From NCBI GenBank assembly GCA_016185205.1, contig JACPOA010000102.1:1-51980 (forward strand): a stretch of 51,980 bases of DNA, read 5' to 3'. Both the position numbers and the translations under genes were made by a program. The DNA comes from Hyphomicrobiales bacterium. Lineage in GTDB: Bacteria > Pseudomonadota > Alphaproteobacteria > Rhizobiales > Xanthobacteraceae. Positions within the stretch are counted from its first letter, which is position 1; each line of letters starts with the position of its first letter. Under the pieces are notes generated by a model. It had not been told where the DNA came from and made no database searches. It was given only the letters and a program-made list of their open reading frames with translations. Of the stretch, positions 34,117-43,049 are shown piece after piece.

Positions 34117-35322
34117 GTGAATTCCAATCGACCGCCACTGAACCAGGGTCCCTTGCGGCAGCCGCCGAGCAATGGCGGCGGCCCCTTGGCCTCGGGCCCG
34201 AGCCCGGTTCCGCCGCCGCCACCTTCCAGCAAGCCGCCGCGCAGCCCGCGCGCCGCGCTCGAGCCGGAACGGATACCGATGCCGCGCCGCCGCTCGAAGC
34301 GCGTGCGCCATCCGCTGGTGATCGTCGGCAATGCAATCTTCACGGTGCTGGTGCTGATTTCGGTCGCCGTCGGCGGCGCGCTGTTCGTCGGCAAGCAGCG
34401 GTTCGACGCGGTCGGTCCGCTCGAGGCCGAGAAGGTGGTCAACATTCCGCGCGGTCTCGGCATCAAGGATATTTCCGACCTGCTGATGCGCGAGGGCGTG
34501 ATCGATCAGCCTTACGTATTCATCGGCGCCGTGGTCGTGCTCAAGGCGCGCGGCGAGCTCAAATACGGCGAATACCAGTTCGGCAAGCACGCCAGCGTCG
34601 CCGAGGTGGTCGACACCATCATCGAAGGCAAGGTGGTGCAGCACGCCATCACCATCGCCGAGGGGCTGACCTCCGAGCAGATCGTCGCCAAGCTGCTGGA
34701 GAACGACGTGCTCTCCGGCCAGATCAAGGAAATCCCGCGCGAAGGCACGCTGCTGCCGGAGACCTACAAATTCACCCGCGGCATGGCGCGCGACCAGATC
34801 GTGCAGCGCATGGCGCAAGCGCATAAGCGCGTGCTGGCGGAGGTCTGGGAACACCGCATGCCGGACTCGCCCATCAAGACGCCGGAGCAGCTGGTCACGC
34901 TCGCCTCGATCGTGGAGAAGGAAACCGGCCGGCAGGACGAGCGCTCGCGGGTGGCGGCGGTGTTCATCAACCGCCTCAAGACCAAGATGCGGCTGCAGTC
35001 CGATCCGACCATCATCTACGGTCTCACCGGCGGCAAGGGCGCGCTTGGCCGTCCGATCCTGCGCAGCGAGATCGATCAACATACGCCCTACAACACCTAT
35101 GTGATCGAGGGGCTGCCGCCCGGGCCGATCGCCAATCCCGGCCGCGCCTCGCTGGAGGCGGCGGCCAATCCGGCGCGCACCAAGGAACTCTATTTCGTCG
35201 CCGACGGCAGCGGTGGCCATGTGTTCTCGGATAACTACAACGAACACCAGAAGAACGTGGCGCGCCTGCGCGGGATTGAGCAGGCCAACGCGCCGTCGGT
35301 GCCGATCGCTCCTAAGAGATAG
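34117..35322 (+). CDS. mltG: Endolytic murein transglycosylase MltG (YceG-like)
   Basis: Cuts nascent glycan strands at the inner membrane and so ends peptidoglycan polymerisation. From GTG 34117 (GGGAGCGGG upstream) it is 401 aa. A Pro-rich cytoplasmic start (to about residue 65) is followed by one membrane helix (67-90), a LysM-like domain (VNIPRGLGIKDISDLLMREG) and the YceG domain with catalytic Glu267 in LASIVEKETG, then LQSDPTIIYGL and GLPPGPIANPG. The frame also has a TTG at 34093. Confidence 0.95.
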   Translation: MNSNRPPLNQGPLRQPPSNGGGPLASGPSPVPPPPPSSKPPRSPRAALEPERIPMPRRRSKRVRHPLVIVGNAIFTVLVLISVAVGGALFVGKQRFDAVGPLEAEKVVNIPRGLGIKDISDLLMREGVIDQPYVFIGAVVVLKARGELKYGEYQFGKHASVAEVVDTIIEGKVVQHAITIAEGLTSEQIVAKLLENDVLSGQIKEIPREGTLLPETYKFTRGMARDQIVQRMAQAHKRVLAEVWEHRMPDSPIKTPEQLVTLASIVEKETGRQDERSRVAAVFINRLKTKMRLQSDPTIIYGLTGGKGALGRPILRSEIDQHTPYNTYVIEGLPPGPIANPGRASLEAAANPARTKELYFVADGSGGHVFSDNYNEHQKNVARLRGIEQANAPSVPIAPKR

Positions 35323-35400
35323 CCTGGTCTTGTGACCACGCCGCCCCGCCGCTAAGGTCGCCGCGACTTCAACGGCATCAACAACACGAGATCGGATTCC

Positions 35401-36288
35401 ATGGCGCTGTCGAGCATGACCGGCTTTGCGCGCGGCCACGGCGTTGCCGGCTCCTATGCCTGGAGCTGGGAGATCAAATCGGTCAACGCCAAAGGCCTCG
35501 ATTTGCGGCTGCGGCTGCCGCCGGGCTGGGACGCGGTCGAGGTGCCGGCGCGCAAGAACGCCACCGAAAAACTGTCGCGCGGCACCGTCTATGCCAATCT
35601 CACGGTCGAGCGCAAAGGCGTGCAGCCGACCGTCAAAGTCAACGAGCCGGTGCTGGCCGCCGTGCTGGCGACGCTCAAGGGGCTGGCCGGCAAGGTCGAG
35701 GCCTCGCCGCCGAGCCTCGACGGCATTCTGGCGCTCAAGGGCGTGATCGAGGTCACCGAAGAGGACGAGCGCGAGGAAGACCGCCGCGCCGCCGAGGCCG
35801 CCATCATCGCCGGCTTCGACAAATTGCTCGCCGACCTCATCGCCATGCGGCGCGAGGAAGGCGCCACGCTCGGCCGCCTGTTGTCGGCGCGGCTCGACGA
35901 GATCGCCAAGCTCGCGGCGCGCGCCGAAGCGGCGCCCGGCCGCAAACCCGAAGCGATCAAGGCGCGGCTGGCCGAGCAGGTGGCGACCCTGCTGGCGGCC
36001 TCGCAGCGTTTCGATTCCGACCGCCTGCATCAGGAGGCGATCCTGATCGCCAGCAAGGCCGATATCCGCGAGGAACTCGACCGGCTCGTCTCTCATGTGG
36101 AGCAGGTGCGCAAGATGATCGCCGACGGCGGACCGATCGGCCGCCGGCTCGATTTTCTGGCGCAGGAACTCAATCGCGAATCGAATACGCTCACCGCCAA
36201 GGCCAATGACGTCGAGCTCACCAATATCGGCCTCGAGCTCAAGAGCGTGGTCGAGCAGTTCCGCGAGCAGGTGCAGAACCTGGAGTGA
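35401..36288 (+). CDS. yicC: YicC-family endoribonuclease
   Basis: A 295-aa protein that starts MALSSMTGFARG, the hallmark of YicC, and ends with the DUF1732 segment (RRLDFLAQELNRESNTLTAK, IGLELKSVVEQFREQVQNLE). YicC proteins form a clamp-like hexamer and cleave RNA, influencing stress adaptation and small-RNA turnover. The acidic residues of the metal site in HQEAILIASKADIREELDRL are present. gmk follows, with its likely ATG 5 bp past this stop. Confidence 0.95.
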   Translation: MALSSMTGFARGHGVAGSYAWSWEIKSVNAKGLDLRLRLPPGWDAVEVPARKNATEKLSRGTVYANLTVERKGVQPTVKVNEPVLAAVLATLKGLAGKVEASPPSLDGILALKGVIEVTEEDEREEDRRAAEAAIIAGFDKLLADLIAMRREEGATLGRLLSARLDEIAKLAARAEAAPGRKPEAIKARLAEQVATLLAASQRFDSDRLHQEAILIASKADIREELDRLVSHVEQVRKMIADGGPIGRRLDFLAQELNRESNTLTAKANDVELTNIGLELKSVVEQFREQVQNLE

Positions 36289-36293
36289 TTTCC

Positions 36294-36947
36294 ATGACGG
36301 TCAAACGGCAGGCGGAGACGAGCATCGCCCGGCGCGGGCTGATGCTGGTGCTGTCGTCGCCCTCGGGCGCCGGCAAGACCACGCTGTCGCGCCGGCTGTT
36401 GGCCGAGGACAAAGGCGTCACGCTGTCGGTGTCGGTGACCACGCGCAAGATGCGGCCGGGCGAAGTGGACGGCCGTGACTATCATTTCATCGACCGCAAG
36501 CAGTTCGACGCGCTGGTCGAGAAGGACGGCCTGCTGGAATGGGCCGAGGTGTTCGACAATTACTACGGCACGCCGGTCGCGCCGGTGATGGACGCGCTGA
36601 GCCGTGGGCACGATGTCTTGTTCGACATCGACTGGCAGGGCACCCAGCAGCTGAGCGAGAAGGCGCGCGGCGACGTGGTGAGCGTATTCATATTGCCGCC
36701 CTCGATCCCCGAGCTGGAGCGCCGGCTGCACAGCCGTGCGCAGGACGATTACGAGACCATCCACCGCCGCATGGCGAAAGCCGCCGACGAGATGAGCCAC
36801 TGGGCGGAATACGATTACGTCGTGATCAATCGCGACCTTGAGCAGGCCTTCGCCGACGTGACGGCGATCCTCGCCGCCGAGCGGCTCAAGCGCGAGCGCC
36901 AGCCGGGCCTGTCCGACTTCGTGCGCGGGTTGATGGCGAAGCTGTAG
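36294..36947 (+). CDS. gmk: Guanylate kinase
   Basis: Phosphorylates GMP to GDP. From ATG 36294 it is 217 aa. The P-loop is SSPSGAGKTTL, with SVTTRKMRPGEVDGRDYHF for GMP binding, LLEWAEVFDNYYGTP and VLFDIDWQGTQQL. The C-terminus is FVRGLMAKL. The last eight codons and stop recur at the end of the next gene (37987-38013; 25 of 27 bases the same). It works downstream of guaA in guanine nucleotide supply. Confidence 0.97.
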   Translation: MTVKRQAETSIARRGLMLVLSSPSGAGKTTLSRRLLAEDKGVTLSVSVTTRKMRPGEVDGRDYHFIDRKQFDALVEKDGLLEWAEVFDNYYGTPVAPVMDALSRGHDVLFDIDWQGTQQLSEKARGDVVSVFILPPSIPELERRLHSRAQDDYETIHRRMAKAADEMSHWAEYDYVVINRDLEQAFADVTAILAAERLKRERQPGLSDFVRGLMAKL

Positions 36948-37188
36948 CCGTCATCGTCCTCGTTGACCTACGGACCCGCACGGCGCGGTAGCGTGGAACC
37001 GTGCGCAGGCGGTTCCACTGTCCGCGATACGCGCCTTTACCGTCACTTAACCTTAACCAATGCAGAGTTATCCACGCGACGTGGGTTGTGTTGGGTGAGG
37101 CCGGGTTCTGCGTATCTTTTTCCGTATTGTTGCGTGCGCATGCGTCGCTGTCGGCTGCCTCATAGCCGCCGCGTGGACGCTGTCGTCT
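36948..37188. other. Gap after gmk with a hairpin and a coding extension
   Basis: GTGGAACCG and CGGTTCCAC (36993-37001 and 37010-37018) form a perfect 9-bp stem with an 8-base loop and no T-run. A DnaA-box-like TTATCCACG lies at 37068-37076. From 37099 onwards the frame of the DUF2778 gene is open and codes for a hydrophobic helix (see that entry). Confidence 0.6.
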
Positions 37189-38013
37189 TTGCTCGGCGCC
37201 AGATCCGAGCTGCGCTCGCATTCGCCGATGCAGATGGACAAGAGGGTTGCCCTGAACGGGCCCTATGGCGCACTGGCCAATGCGACGGAGCTCCCCAATT
37301 CTCCGCAGGTGGCCAGCCCGCTGTTCGAACCCAAGGTCTTGGCGCTCAACAGCGAGCCGACGTTCGAGCGGCCGCCAAAGTCGGCCTCGATCATCGAGGC
37401 GCCGCTGCCACCGCCAGCTCCCGTGCGAGTCACGAGCGATGTGCCGTTGCCGCTGCCGCGGCCGGTGTCAGCAGCCGTTGTGGCAGCAACCGCGCCGCCG
37501 CCCGCATCTGGGCTCCGTACGCCCCGCACGCAGGCTCACAACGGGGCCTTTGCGCTGCCCGGTGTCGACAGTCGCACCGCGGTCTATGACATCTCGGCGC
37601 GCACGGTGTATTTGCCTAGCGGCCACACGCTGGAAGCGCATTCCGGCCTGGGCGAGAAGATGGACAATCCGCGCTATGTCGCCGTCAAGAATCGCGGGCC
37701 GACGCCGCCGAATGTCTACGATCTCAGTCTGCGCGAGCGGCCGTTCCACGGCGTGCAAGCCATTCGCCTGACGCCGGTTGATGAGGGCAAGATGTTCGGG
37801 CGCGACGGCATGCTCGCGCATTCCTATATGCTCGGGCCGAACGGCCAATCGAATGGATGCGTGTCGCTCAACAATTATCCGGCCTTTCTGCAAGCCTTCC
37901 TCAGGGGCGAGGTCGATCGGCTGGTCGTCGTCGCGCGTCTGCCGAATTCGCCGTCGCCCGCGCTCATGTCGCGTCGCCAGGGCAACGTGCGCGGGCTGAT
38001 GGCGAAGCTTTAG
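37189..38013 (+). CDS. DUF2778/Tlde1-type (L,D-transpeptidase-like) protein
   Basis: The C-terminal domain (about TAVYDISARTVYLPSGHTLE to EVDRLVVVARL) matches DUF2778, the Tlde1-like L,D-transpeptidase fold. It has the His in GRDGMLAHSY and the Cys in NGQSNGCVSLNN. These proteins act on peptidoglycan in the periplasm. The middle is a Pro/Ala-rich linker. Coordinates begin at an in-frame TTG, but the frame is open back to 37099 and encodes FFRIVACACVAVGCLIAAAW, a good membrane anchor, without ATG, GTG or TTG. CTG 37108 has GTGAGG seven bases upstream. The last eight codons plus stop equal the gmk end, so the native C-terminus seems to have been replaced. Confidence 0.8.
   Translation: MLGARSELRSHSPMQMDKRVALNGPYGALANATELPNSPQVASPLFEPKVLALNSEPTFERPPKSASIIEAPLPPPAPVRVTSDVPLPLPRPVSAAVVAATAPPPASGLRTPRTQAHNGAFALPGVDSRTAVYDISARTVYLPSGHTLEAHSGLGEKMDNPRYVAVKNRGPTPPNVYDLSLRERPFHGVQAIRLTPVDEGKMFGRDGMLAHSYMLGPNGQSNGCVSLNNYPAFLQAFLRGEVDRLVVVARLPNSPSPALMSRRQGNVRGLMAKL
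37987..38013 (+). repeat. Second copy of the gmk 3' end
   Basis: 27 bp encoding VRGLMAKL plus TAG, matching 36921-36947 with two differences (TTG/CTG and CTG/CTT), both synonymous. The sequences on either side are unrelated. It serves as the last codons of the DUF2778 gene. Confidence 0.82.
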
Positions 38014-38084
38014 GGCGCGGACTCCCTGGTGACGGTCCCGGTCCGGATGATATTCTCTCATCGGTCATAAATCAGGGGGACGTC

Positions 38085-38576
38085 ATGCGTTTGCCGACTT
38101 GCGGGATGCTGGTGTTTGTCGCGCTGACCGCCGCCGCGCCGGCCTTTGGCCAGAGCGCGGATTGGAAACAATGCGCGGATGTCAACAATAGGGACGCGGT
38201 CGCTCGCAGTCTGGCGGCCTGCAATCGCATCTTGAAAGATAGCCGCGAAGCCCAGAACCATCCGATGGCGCTCAGAAACCGCTGCGGGATTTATTATACC
38301 AATGACGGCTACGAGCACGCGCTGGCAGACTGCAATCTGGCCGCCCGCCGGGAGCCCCAATCCGCCATCGTGTACGACCGGCGCGGCCTGATCTGGCGCG
38401 CCAAGGGCGACAATGACCGCGCCATCGCCGACTACGACCAGGCGATCCGGATCAATCCAAATTATGCCCGCGCCCTCTACCATCGCGGCACCGCTAAGCA
38501 GGCGAAGGGCGATACGGCCGGCGGCGATGCCGATATCGCGCGGGCCAAGCAGATTGATCCGGACATCGATAAATAG
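38085..38576 (+). CDS. Secreted tetratricopeptide-repeat protein
   Basis: A 163-aa precursor with AGGGGGA upstream of ATG 38085. Signal peptide at about 1-22 (LVFVALTAAAPAFG), then TPR helices: ALRNRCGIYYTNDGYEHALA, AIVYDRRGLIWRAKGDNDRA and YARALYHRGTAKQAKGDTAG. At least three repeats follow a Cys-containing start (CADVNNRDAVARSLAACN). Small periplasmic TPR proteins of this form are common in Bradyrhizobium relatives and act as protein-protein adaptors. The partner is unknown. Confidence 0.85.
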   Translation: MRLPTCGMLVFVALTAAAPAFGQSADWKQCADVNNRDAVARSLAACNRILKDSREAQNHPMALRNRCGIYYTNDGYEHALADCNLAARREPQSAIVYDRRGLIWRAKGDNDRAIADYDQAIRINPNYARALYHRGTAKQAKGDTAGGDADIARAKQIDPDIDK

Positions 38577-38602
38577 CCTAATCAAGCGCCGACGATCCCG
38601 GA

Positions 38603-39043
38603 TTATCGGCAGAACGTAAAGGCGAGGGTGGGTTTGCTGGTCGTGGGGAACTTGCCATCCGCGATCAGGACGGTGCCATCGGCACGAACCGAGCGCCAGC
38701 TGCGGAACTTGCCCGCGACTTTGACCAGGGTGATCACCAGCTCGGATTGCCGCCCGGTTTCGTTGAATTGCAGCGTGTCGGGGGCGAGCAGGCGCAAGTT
38801 GCGTATCGCGAGCGTGGCGTCGAGCCCGGGATCCATCATCTTCAAGGTGCGCGTGGCCTTGCCCTGGGGCGAGACGGCGAAGATCACGTACGGGTTGCTA
38901 GGGCCGGGCGGCGCGGCGCAGTCGACGGCGGTCGTGCCGAGCATCCCGAACTTCTTCAGGACATCGCCGTCGGAGGCGGCGTCAGCGGGCGCGATGCCGA
39001 GCAAGCCGAGGAACACCAGCAGAGCGAAGCTAACCGGGCGCAT
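38603..39043 (-). CDS. Secreted unknown protein (146 aa)
   Basis: Signal peptide at 1-22 (MRPVSFALLVFLGLLGIAPADA), then a beta-rich domain (AVDCAAPPGPSNPYVIFAVS, QSELVITLVKVAGKFRSW) with two cysteines, one near the start and one at the very end (FTFCR), that could form a disulfide. I do not recognise a family. It is convergent with the TPR gene with 26 bp between stops, and lies 42 bp downstream of the alcohol dehydrogenase on the same strand. Confidence 0.78.
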   Translation of the reverse strand: MRPVSFALLVFLGLLGIAPADAASDGDVLKKFGMLGTTAVDCAAPPGPSNPYVIFAVSPQGKATRTLKMMDPGLDATLAIRNLRLLAPDTLQFNETGRQSELVITLVKVAGKFRSWRSVRADGTVLIADGKFPTTSKPTLAFTFCR

Positions 39044-39085
39044 GTCGTATCCTCTCGTGTGATTGATGAATCCCTGACCCCATTC

Positions 39086-40135
39086 TCACGCCGTCAGTAC
39101 CACGCGCCCGACGATGTGGCCGGCGCGCAGGTCGTCGAGCGTGGCCTGCGCTTGCGCCAGAGGCCGCTCGGCGATCGGCGGGCTCGCAATGTTCTTCGCG
39201 CGCACCAGCTCGATCAGCTCGCGCGCCTCGGCCAGCGTGCCGGTGGTGGTGCCCTCGATGGTCATGGCCTTGAGCGGGAACATGGCGACCGGCGTGGAAA
39301 ATCCGCCGCCGAGCAGGCCGGTGACCACGACCTTGCCGCCCTTGGCCAGCACGCCGGTGGCGAAATTGAGCGACTTGTCGGAGCCGACGAAATCGCAGGC
39401 GGCGTAGATGCCGCCGCTCGCCTTCAGCAGCGCTTTACGCGCGCCCGCGTCGGCCGGATCGAAGGCGGCCGCGGCGCCGGCGGCAAGCGCGGCCTCGCGT
39501 TTCTTGGCGTCGATGTCGGCCACAAACGGCGCCGTGCCATACATCGCGCGCGCCAGCGCCAGCCCCATCAGCCCGACGCCGCCAAGCCCGATCAGCAGCA
39601 GCGGCGCGCGCGCGGCGCGATCCGACAGCCGCTTGAGCGCGGCATAGGCGGTGAGCCCCGAGCACATCAGCGCGCCGGCGTAGGACGCCGACAGCGGCGC
39701 GTAATCGATCAGATAGCGCTCATGCGGGATCAGCACGTGCGTGGCGAAACCGCCGTCGACGGTGATGCCGAGATGGCGTGGGCTCGCGCAGATGTTCTCG
39801 TCGCCGGCCTTGCAGGCAGCGCATTGGCCGCAGCCGATCCAGGGATAGATCGCGACCTTGGCGCCCGGCGCCACATGGGCATCCGCCCCGGCGCTTTCGA
39901 CCTCGCCCGCGATCTCGTGGCCGAGCGTGAACGGCAGCGTGCGGCCGGCGCGCACGTCGAGCTGCTTGCCGTCGCCGAGCAGGAAATAGCCGTCCTGCAT
40001 GTGCAGGTCGGAATGGCAGACGCCGCAGCGCGCAATACGCACCAGCACCTCGCTGCCTTTCGGTTGCGGGGCGTCCACCACCGTCTCGCGCAGCGGCGTG
40101 GCATAGGCGGTCAGCGATTGGCGGTGCATCTGCAT
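39086..40135 (-). CDS. Zinc-dependent alcohol dehydrogenase (MDR family)
   Basis: A 349-aa medium-chain dehydrogenase. Catalytic zinc ligands are in CGVCHSDLHMQDGYF and GHEIAGEVE. Structural zinc is bound by CGQCAACKAGDENIC. The Rossmann motif is GLGGVGLMG, and an Asp in FVADIDAKKRE suggests NAD(H) preference. The substrate cannot be told from sequence. The start is ATG 40135 or 40129. It is read in the same direction as rsmA, 11 bp after it, and could be co-transcribed with that operon, although it is not part of the usual order. Confidence 0.93.
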   Translation of the reverse strand: MQMHRQSLTAYATPLRETVVDAPQPKGSEVLVRIARCGVCHSDLHMQDGYFLLGDGKQLDVRAGRTLPFTLGHEIAGEVESAGADAHVAPGAKVAIYPWIGCGQCAACKAGDENICASPRHLGITVDGGFATHVLIPHERYLIDYAPLSASYAGALMCSGLTAYAALKRLSDRAARAPLLLIGLGGVGLMGLALARAMYGTAPFVADIDAKKREAALAAGAAAAFDPADAGARKALLKASGGIYAACDFVGSDKSLNFATGVLAKGGKVVVTGLLGGGFSTPVAMFPLKAMTIEGTTTGTLAEARELIELVRAKNIASPPIAERPLAQAQATLDDLRAGHIVGRVVLTA

Positions 40136-40146
40136 AGCCAAGAACT

Positions 40147-41004
40147 TTACACGCGCGCCTTCGCCTGCCCAGCGAAAATATTGGCAAGCCGCACAAAGCC
40201 CTCGACCGCGATTTCCTCCGCCCGTGCGGTTGGCTCGATCCGGGCGTCGCTGAGCAAGGCGGCGGCGTCGACGGCCAGCGATTTCAGGCTTTGGCGCAGC
40301 ATCTTGCGACGCTGGCCGAAGGCGGCCTCGGTCACCCGCTGCAACGCCACCGCGTCGCAGGCCAGCGGCTCGGCGCGCGGCACCAGCCGGACGACTGACG
40401 AGGTCACCTTGGGGGGCGGCACGAAGGCCGTCGGCGCTACGTCGAACAGGATTTTCGCCTGACAGCGCCAGCCCGCCAGCACCGCCAGCCGGCCGTAGGA
40501 TTTGTCGCCGACCTTGGCGACGATGCGCATCGCTACCTCGCGCTGGAACATCAGCACCAGCATGTCGTACCAGGGCGGCCACGGCTCGACCGTCAGCCAA
40601 TTAATCAGCAGCGCGGTCGCGATATTGTAGGGTAGGTTGGCGACCACGCGTGCGCGTTCGCGGCCGAGCTGCGCGCGCGCGTCAAACTCCAGCGCATCGC
40701 CGGCGACGATCTCGAGCCGGTCCGGATAACGCGCGGCGATCTCCTGCAACGCGGCGATGGCGCGCCGGTCGCGCTCGATGGCGATGACGCGGGTGGCGCC
40801 GAGCGCGAGCAGGGCGCGCGTCAGGCCGCCGGGTCCGGGCCCGACCTCGATGACGGTGGCGCCCTCGAGCGGCTCGGCCGCGCGCGCGATGCGGGCGGTG
40901 AGGTTGAGATCGAGCAGGAAATTCTGGCCGAGCGATTTCTTCGCCGACAGCGCGTGGCGCCGGATCACGTCGCGCAGCGGCGGCAGGTCGTCGATCTGGG
41001 CCAT
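40147..41004 (-). CDS. rsmA: 16S rRNA (adenine1518/1519-N6)-dimethyltransferase
   Basis: Dimethylates two adjacent adenines in the 16S 3' end during small-subunit maturation (KsgA). The 285-aa protein has SLGQNFLLD at the N-terminus, SAM motif [13 protein letters not shown] (51-62) and the catalytic NLPYN at 123-127. It begins 3 bp after the pdxA stop, in the conserved lptD-surA-pdxA-rsmA operon. Confidence 0.97.
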   Translation of the reverse strand: MAQIDDLPPLRDVIRRHALSAKKSLGQNFLLDLNLTARIARAAEPLEGATVIEVGPGPGGLTRALLALGATRVIAIERDRRAIAALQEIAARYPDRLEIVAGDALEFDARAQLGRERARVVANLPYNIATALLINWLTVEPWPPWYDMLVLMFQREVAMRIVAKVGDKSYGRLAVLAGWRCQAKILFDVAPTAFVPPPKVTSSVVRLVPRAEPLACDAVALQRVTEAAFGQRRKMLRQSLKSLAVDAAALLSDARIEPTARAEEIAVEGFVRLANIFAGQAKARV

Positions 41005-41007
41005 AAA

Positions 41008-42060
41008 CTATTTCGCGGGCGCCAGCGCCAGCGCTGGCGCGGCGGCGGTGAGCCGCGCGGCGAGCGTGAGCGCCGCCACCAGGCTCGCCGGGTCGCCGCG
41101 GCCGGTGCCGGCGATGTCGAAGGCGGTGCCGTGGTCGGGCGAGGTACGCACGAACGGTAGGCCGAGCGTCACATTCACCGCGTGATCGAACGCCAGCGTC
41201 TTGATCGGGATCAGCGCCTGGTCGTGATACATGCAAAGCGCCACGTCGTAGCTCGCACGCGCGGCCGCGTGGAACATGCTGTCGGCCGGCAGCGGGCCGA
41301 CGGCGTCGATGCCCTCGGCCTTGAGCCGCGCGATGGCCGGCGCCACGATGCTGCGGTCTTCCTCGCCGAGCGTGCCGTCTTCGCCGGCATGCGGATTGAG
41401 CCCGGCGATCGCGAGCCGCGGACGCGCGATCCCGAAGCGCGCCGCCAGATCGCGCGCGGCAATGCGCCCGGTCTCCACGATCAGGTCGGCGGTGAGCGCC
41501 GCGAACACGTCGCGCAGCGGCAGATGGATGGTCACCGGCACCACCGCGAGTTCGCTCGACCACAGCATCATCACCGGCCTGACCGGTTTGCCGGTGCTCT
41601 CCTGCGCGAGCCGCGCCAGGAATTCGGTATGGCCCGGCTCGGCAAAGCCGGAAGCGTACAGCACGTTCTTGGCGACCGGATTGGTGACGATCGCGGCGGC
41701 GCGGCCCGCCATCACATCGGCGACGGCGCGGCGGATCGAGGCGATCGCGGCCGGCGCGCTTGTTACGTCGGGCTTGCCGGGCGCGGCGGTGACCGCGAGT
41801 TCAAGCGACACCACCGGCACGGCGCGCTCGAAGGCGGCGCAAATATCGCTGCACGTGTCGGCGGGCGCAACCACGCTGAGCGGAACGTCGAGCCCGATGG
41901 TGCGCGCGCGCGCGGCCAGGAAATCCGGATTGCCGATGAGATAGAAGGCCGGCAGATCGAGCGCGACCCGGCGCTGCCAGATGTCGAGCGTCAAATCGGG
42001 GCCGATGCCCGCCGGCTCGCCGAGTGTCACCGCGAGAGGAAGGCGGCCGCGCGCGCTCAT
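41008..42060 (-). CDS. pdxA: 4-hydroxythreonine-4-phosphate dehydrogenase
   Basis: NAD-dependent step of pyridoxal phosphate synthesis. The 350-aa protein has LGEPAGIGPDLTLD near the start, TNPVAKNVLYASGFAEPGHT with a metal-binding His, LNPHAGEDGTLGEED and MYHDQALIPIKTLAF. Length is slightly above average. Its ATG overlaps the surA stop by 4 bp (ATGA), so translation is coupled. Confidence 0.96.
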   Translation of the reverse strand: MSARGRLPLAVTLGEPAGIGPDLTLDIWQRRVALDLPAFYLIGNPDFLAARARTIGLDVPLSVVAPADTCSDICAAFERAVPVVSLELAVTAAPGKPDVTSAPAAIASIRRAVADVMAGRAAAIVTNPVAKNVLYASGFAEPGHTEFLARLAQESTGKPVRPVMMLWSSELAVVPVTIHLPLRDVFAALTADLIVETGRIAARDLAARFGIARPRLAIAGLNPHAGEDGTLGEEDRSIVAPAIARLKAEGIDAVGPLPADSMFHAAARASYDVALCMYHDQALIPIKTLAFDHAVNVTLGLPFVRTSPDHGTAFDIAGTGRGDPASLVAALTLAARLTAAAPALALAPAK

Positions 42061-43004
42061 TTGTATTCGATCATGGCCTGCTTGCGGATTTCGTCGAGAA
42101 ACTTCTTGGCTTCGCTTTCAAAGCGTTTGCTGTAAAGCTGCTCGCGCGCTTCGCGCTTGGCCGGGGTATCCTCGGAGCTCTCTTTCTTGGCGCAGAGCGC
42201 GAACATCTGCAGGCCTTGCTCGGTCACTTCCGGCGCGGTCAGGCGGCCGACCTCGATGCTGCTGAGCAGCTCGCGCAGTTGCGGCGCCAGATCGGCCGAG
42301 CTGCGGCTGATCGGCTCGCGCACCGCCACGTCGCGCAGCGCGCGCGCCAATGGCAGGCCCTCGTTGCAGGTGAGGAAGCGGCTGCGCAGGTTTTCCGCCT
42401 CGCGGCGCTTGGCTTCGATGGCGCCTTCGCTCAACCCGCGCCCGACCACGATGGTGATCGGGTACAGCGTATAGACATAGCCGACCGTGGCGCTCTCGCT
42501 CGTGTTGCGGTCGCGCAAGATCTTGGCGATGTCGGATTCGCCGACCTGCAGCGAGGATCCGTACTTGCCGCGCACCAGCTGGTTCCAGGTCAGCTCCGCG
42601 CGCAGGCGCGCCTTGATGGTGCTCGGCTGGATCCCGGCGCGCTCGATCGCTTGGGAAAATTGTTGCACCGAGATGCGCTGGCGCTTGGCCATGCTTTCGA
42701 AGGCCTGGTCGACCTCCGCGTCGCTCACCTCCAGACCGTAGACCTTGGCCTTGGCGATCTTGAGCCGGTCGTCGATCAGGTCGTTGATGATCTCCTGGCG
42801 GGTCGGCTTCGTGTTGCTCGAGGTGGCGACCAGCTTGAGTCGCTGCTGGATGTCGAGTTCGGTGATCGGCGAACCGTTGGCGATCACCACAACCTGCGCA
42901 TGGGCGAGGGACGGCAGCGCCAGCGCGAGCGCGACAACGGCGCCCGCCAGCCATCGACGAAGTGTTCGAATTGTCACATTCAGCATCGGCATCGCGATAT
43001 CCAC
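42057..43004 (-). CDS. surA: SurA-like periplasmic chaperone
   Basis: A 315-aa exported protein: a hydrophobic signal segment (LAGAVVALALALPSLAHA) followed by a SurA N-terminal domain (ANGSPITELDIQQRLKLVA, NDLIDDRLKIAKAKVYGLEV). The C-terminal half (about 175-290) is in the place of a parvulin domain, but I see no clear parvulin signature, so isomerase activity is doubtful. SurA helps outer-membrane proteins such as LptD reach the Bam complex. Starts at GTG 43004, or at ATG 42992 or 42986. Confidence 0.85.
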   Translation of the reverse strand: MDIAMPMLNVTIRTLRRWLAGAVVALALALPSLAHAQVVVIANGSPITELDIQQRLKLVATSSNTKPTRQEIINDLIDDRLKIAKAKVYGLEVSDAEVDQAFESMAKRQRISVQQFSQAIERAGIQPSTIKARLRAELTWNQLVRGKYGSSLQVGESDIAKILRDRNTSESATVGYVYTLYPITIVVGRGLSEGAIEAKRREAENLRSRFLTCNEGLPLARALRDVAVREPISRSSADLAPQLRELLSSIEVGRLTAPEVTEQGLQMFALCAKKESSEDTPAKREAREQLYSKRFESEAKKFLDEIRKQAMIEYK

Positions 43005-43049
43005 GGTCTCAATTGCGCCGGCGCTCGCAGGCGTCGGCGTGGCTTTGCA

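Noticed and set aside
34012-36096. Very long open frame (694 codons) on the minus strand opposite mltG and yicC
   Set aside because: It is a GC-rich shadow: its product is Arg/Asp/His/Leu-rich without domains, and the plus strand carries two clear families. Similar shadows lie opposite prfC (6772-7980), lptD/surA (42024-44087) and dnaB (20029-21321).
37068-37076. DnaA box (TTATCCACG) after gmk
   Set aside because: A single near-match without clusters, AT-rich unwinding region or replication genes is not an origin.
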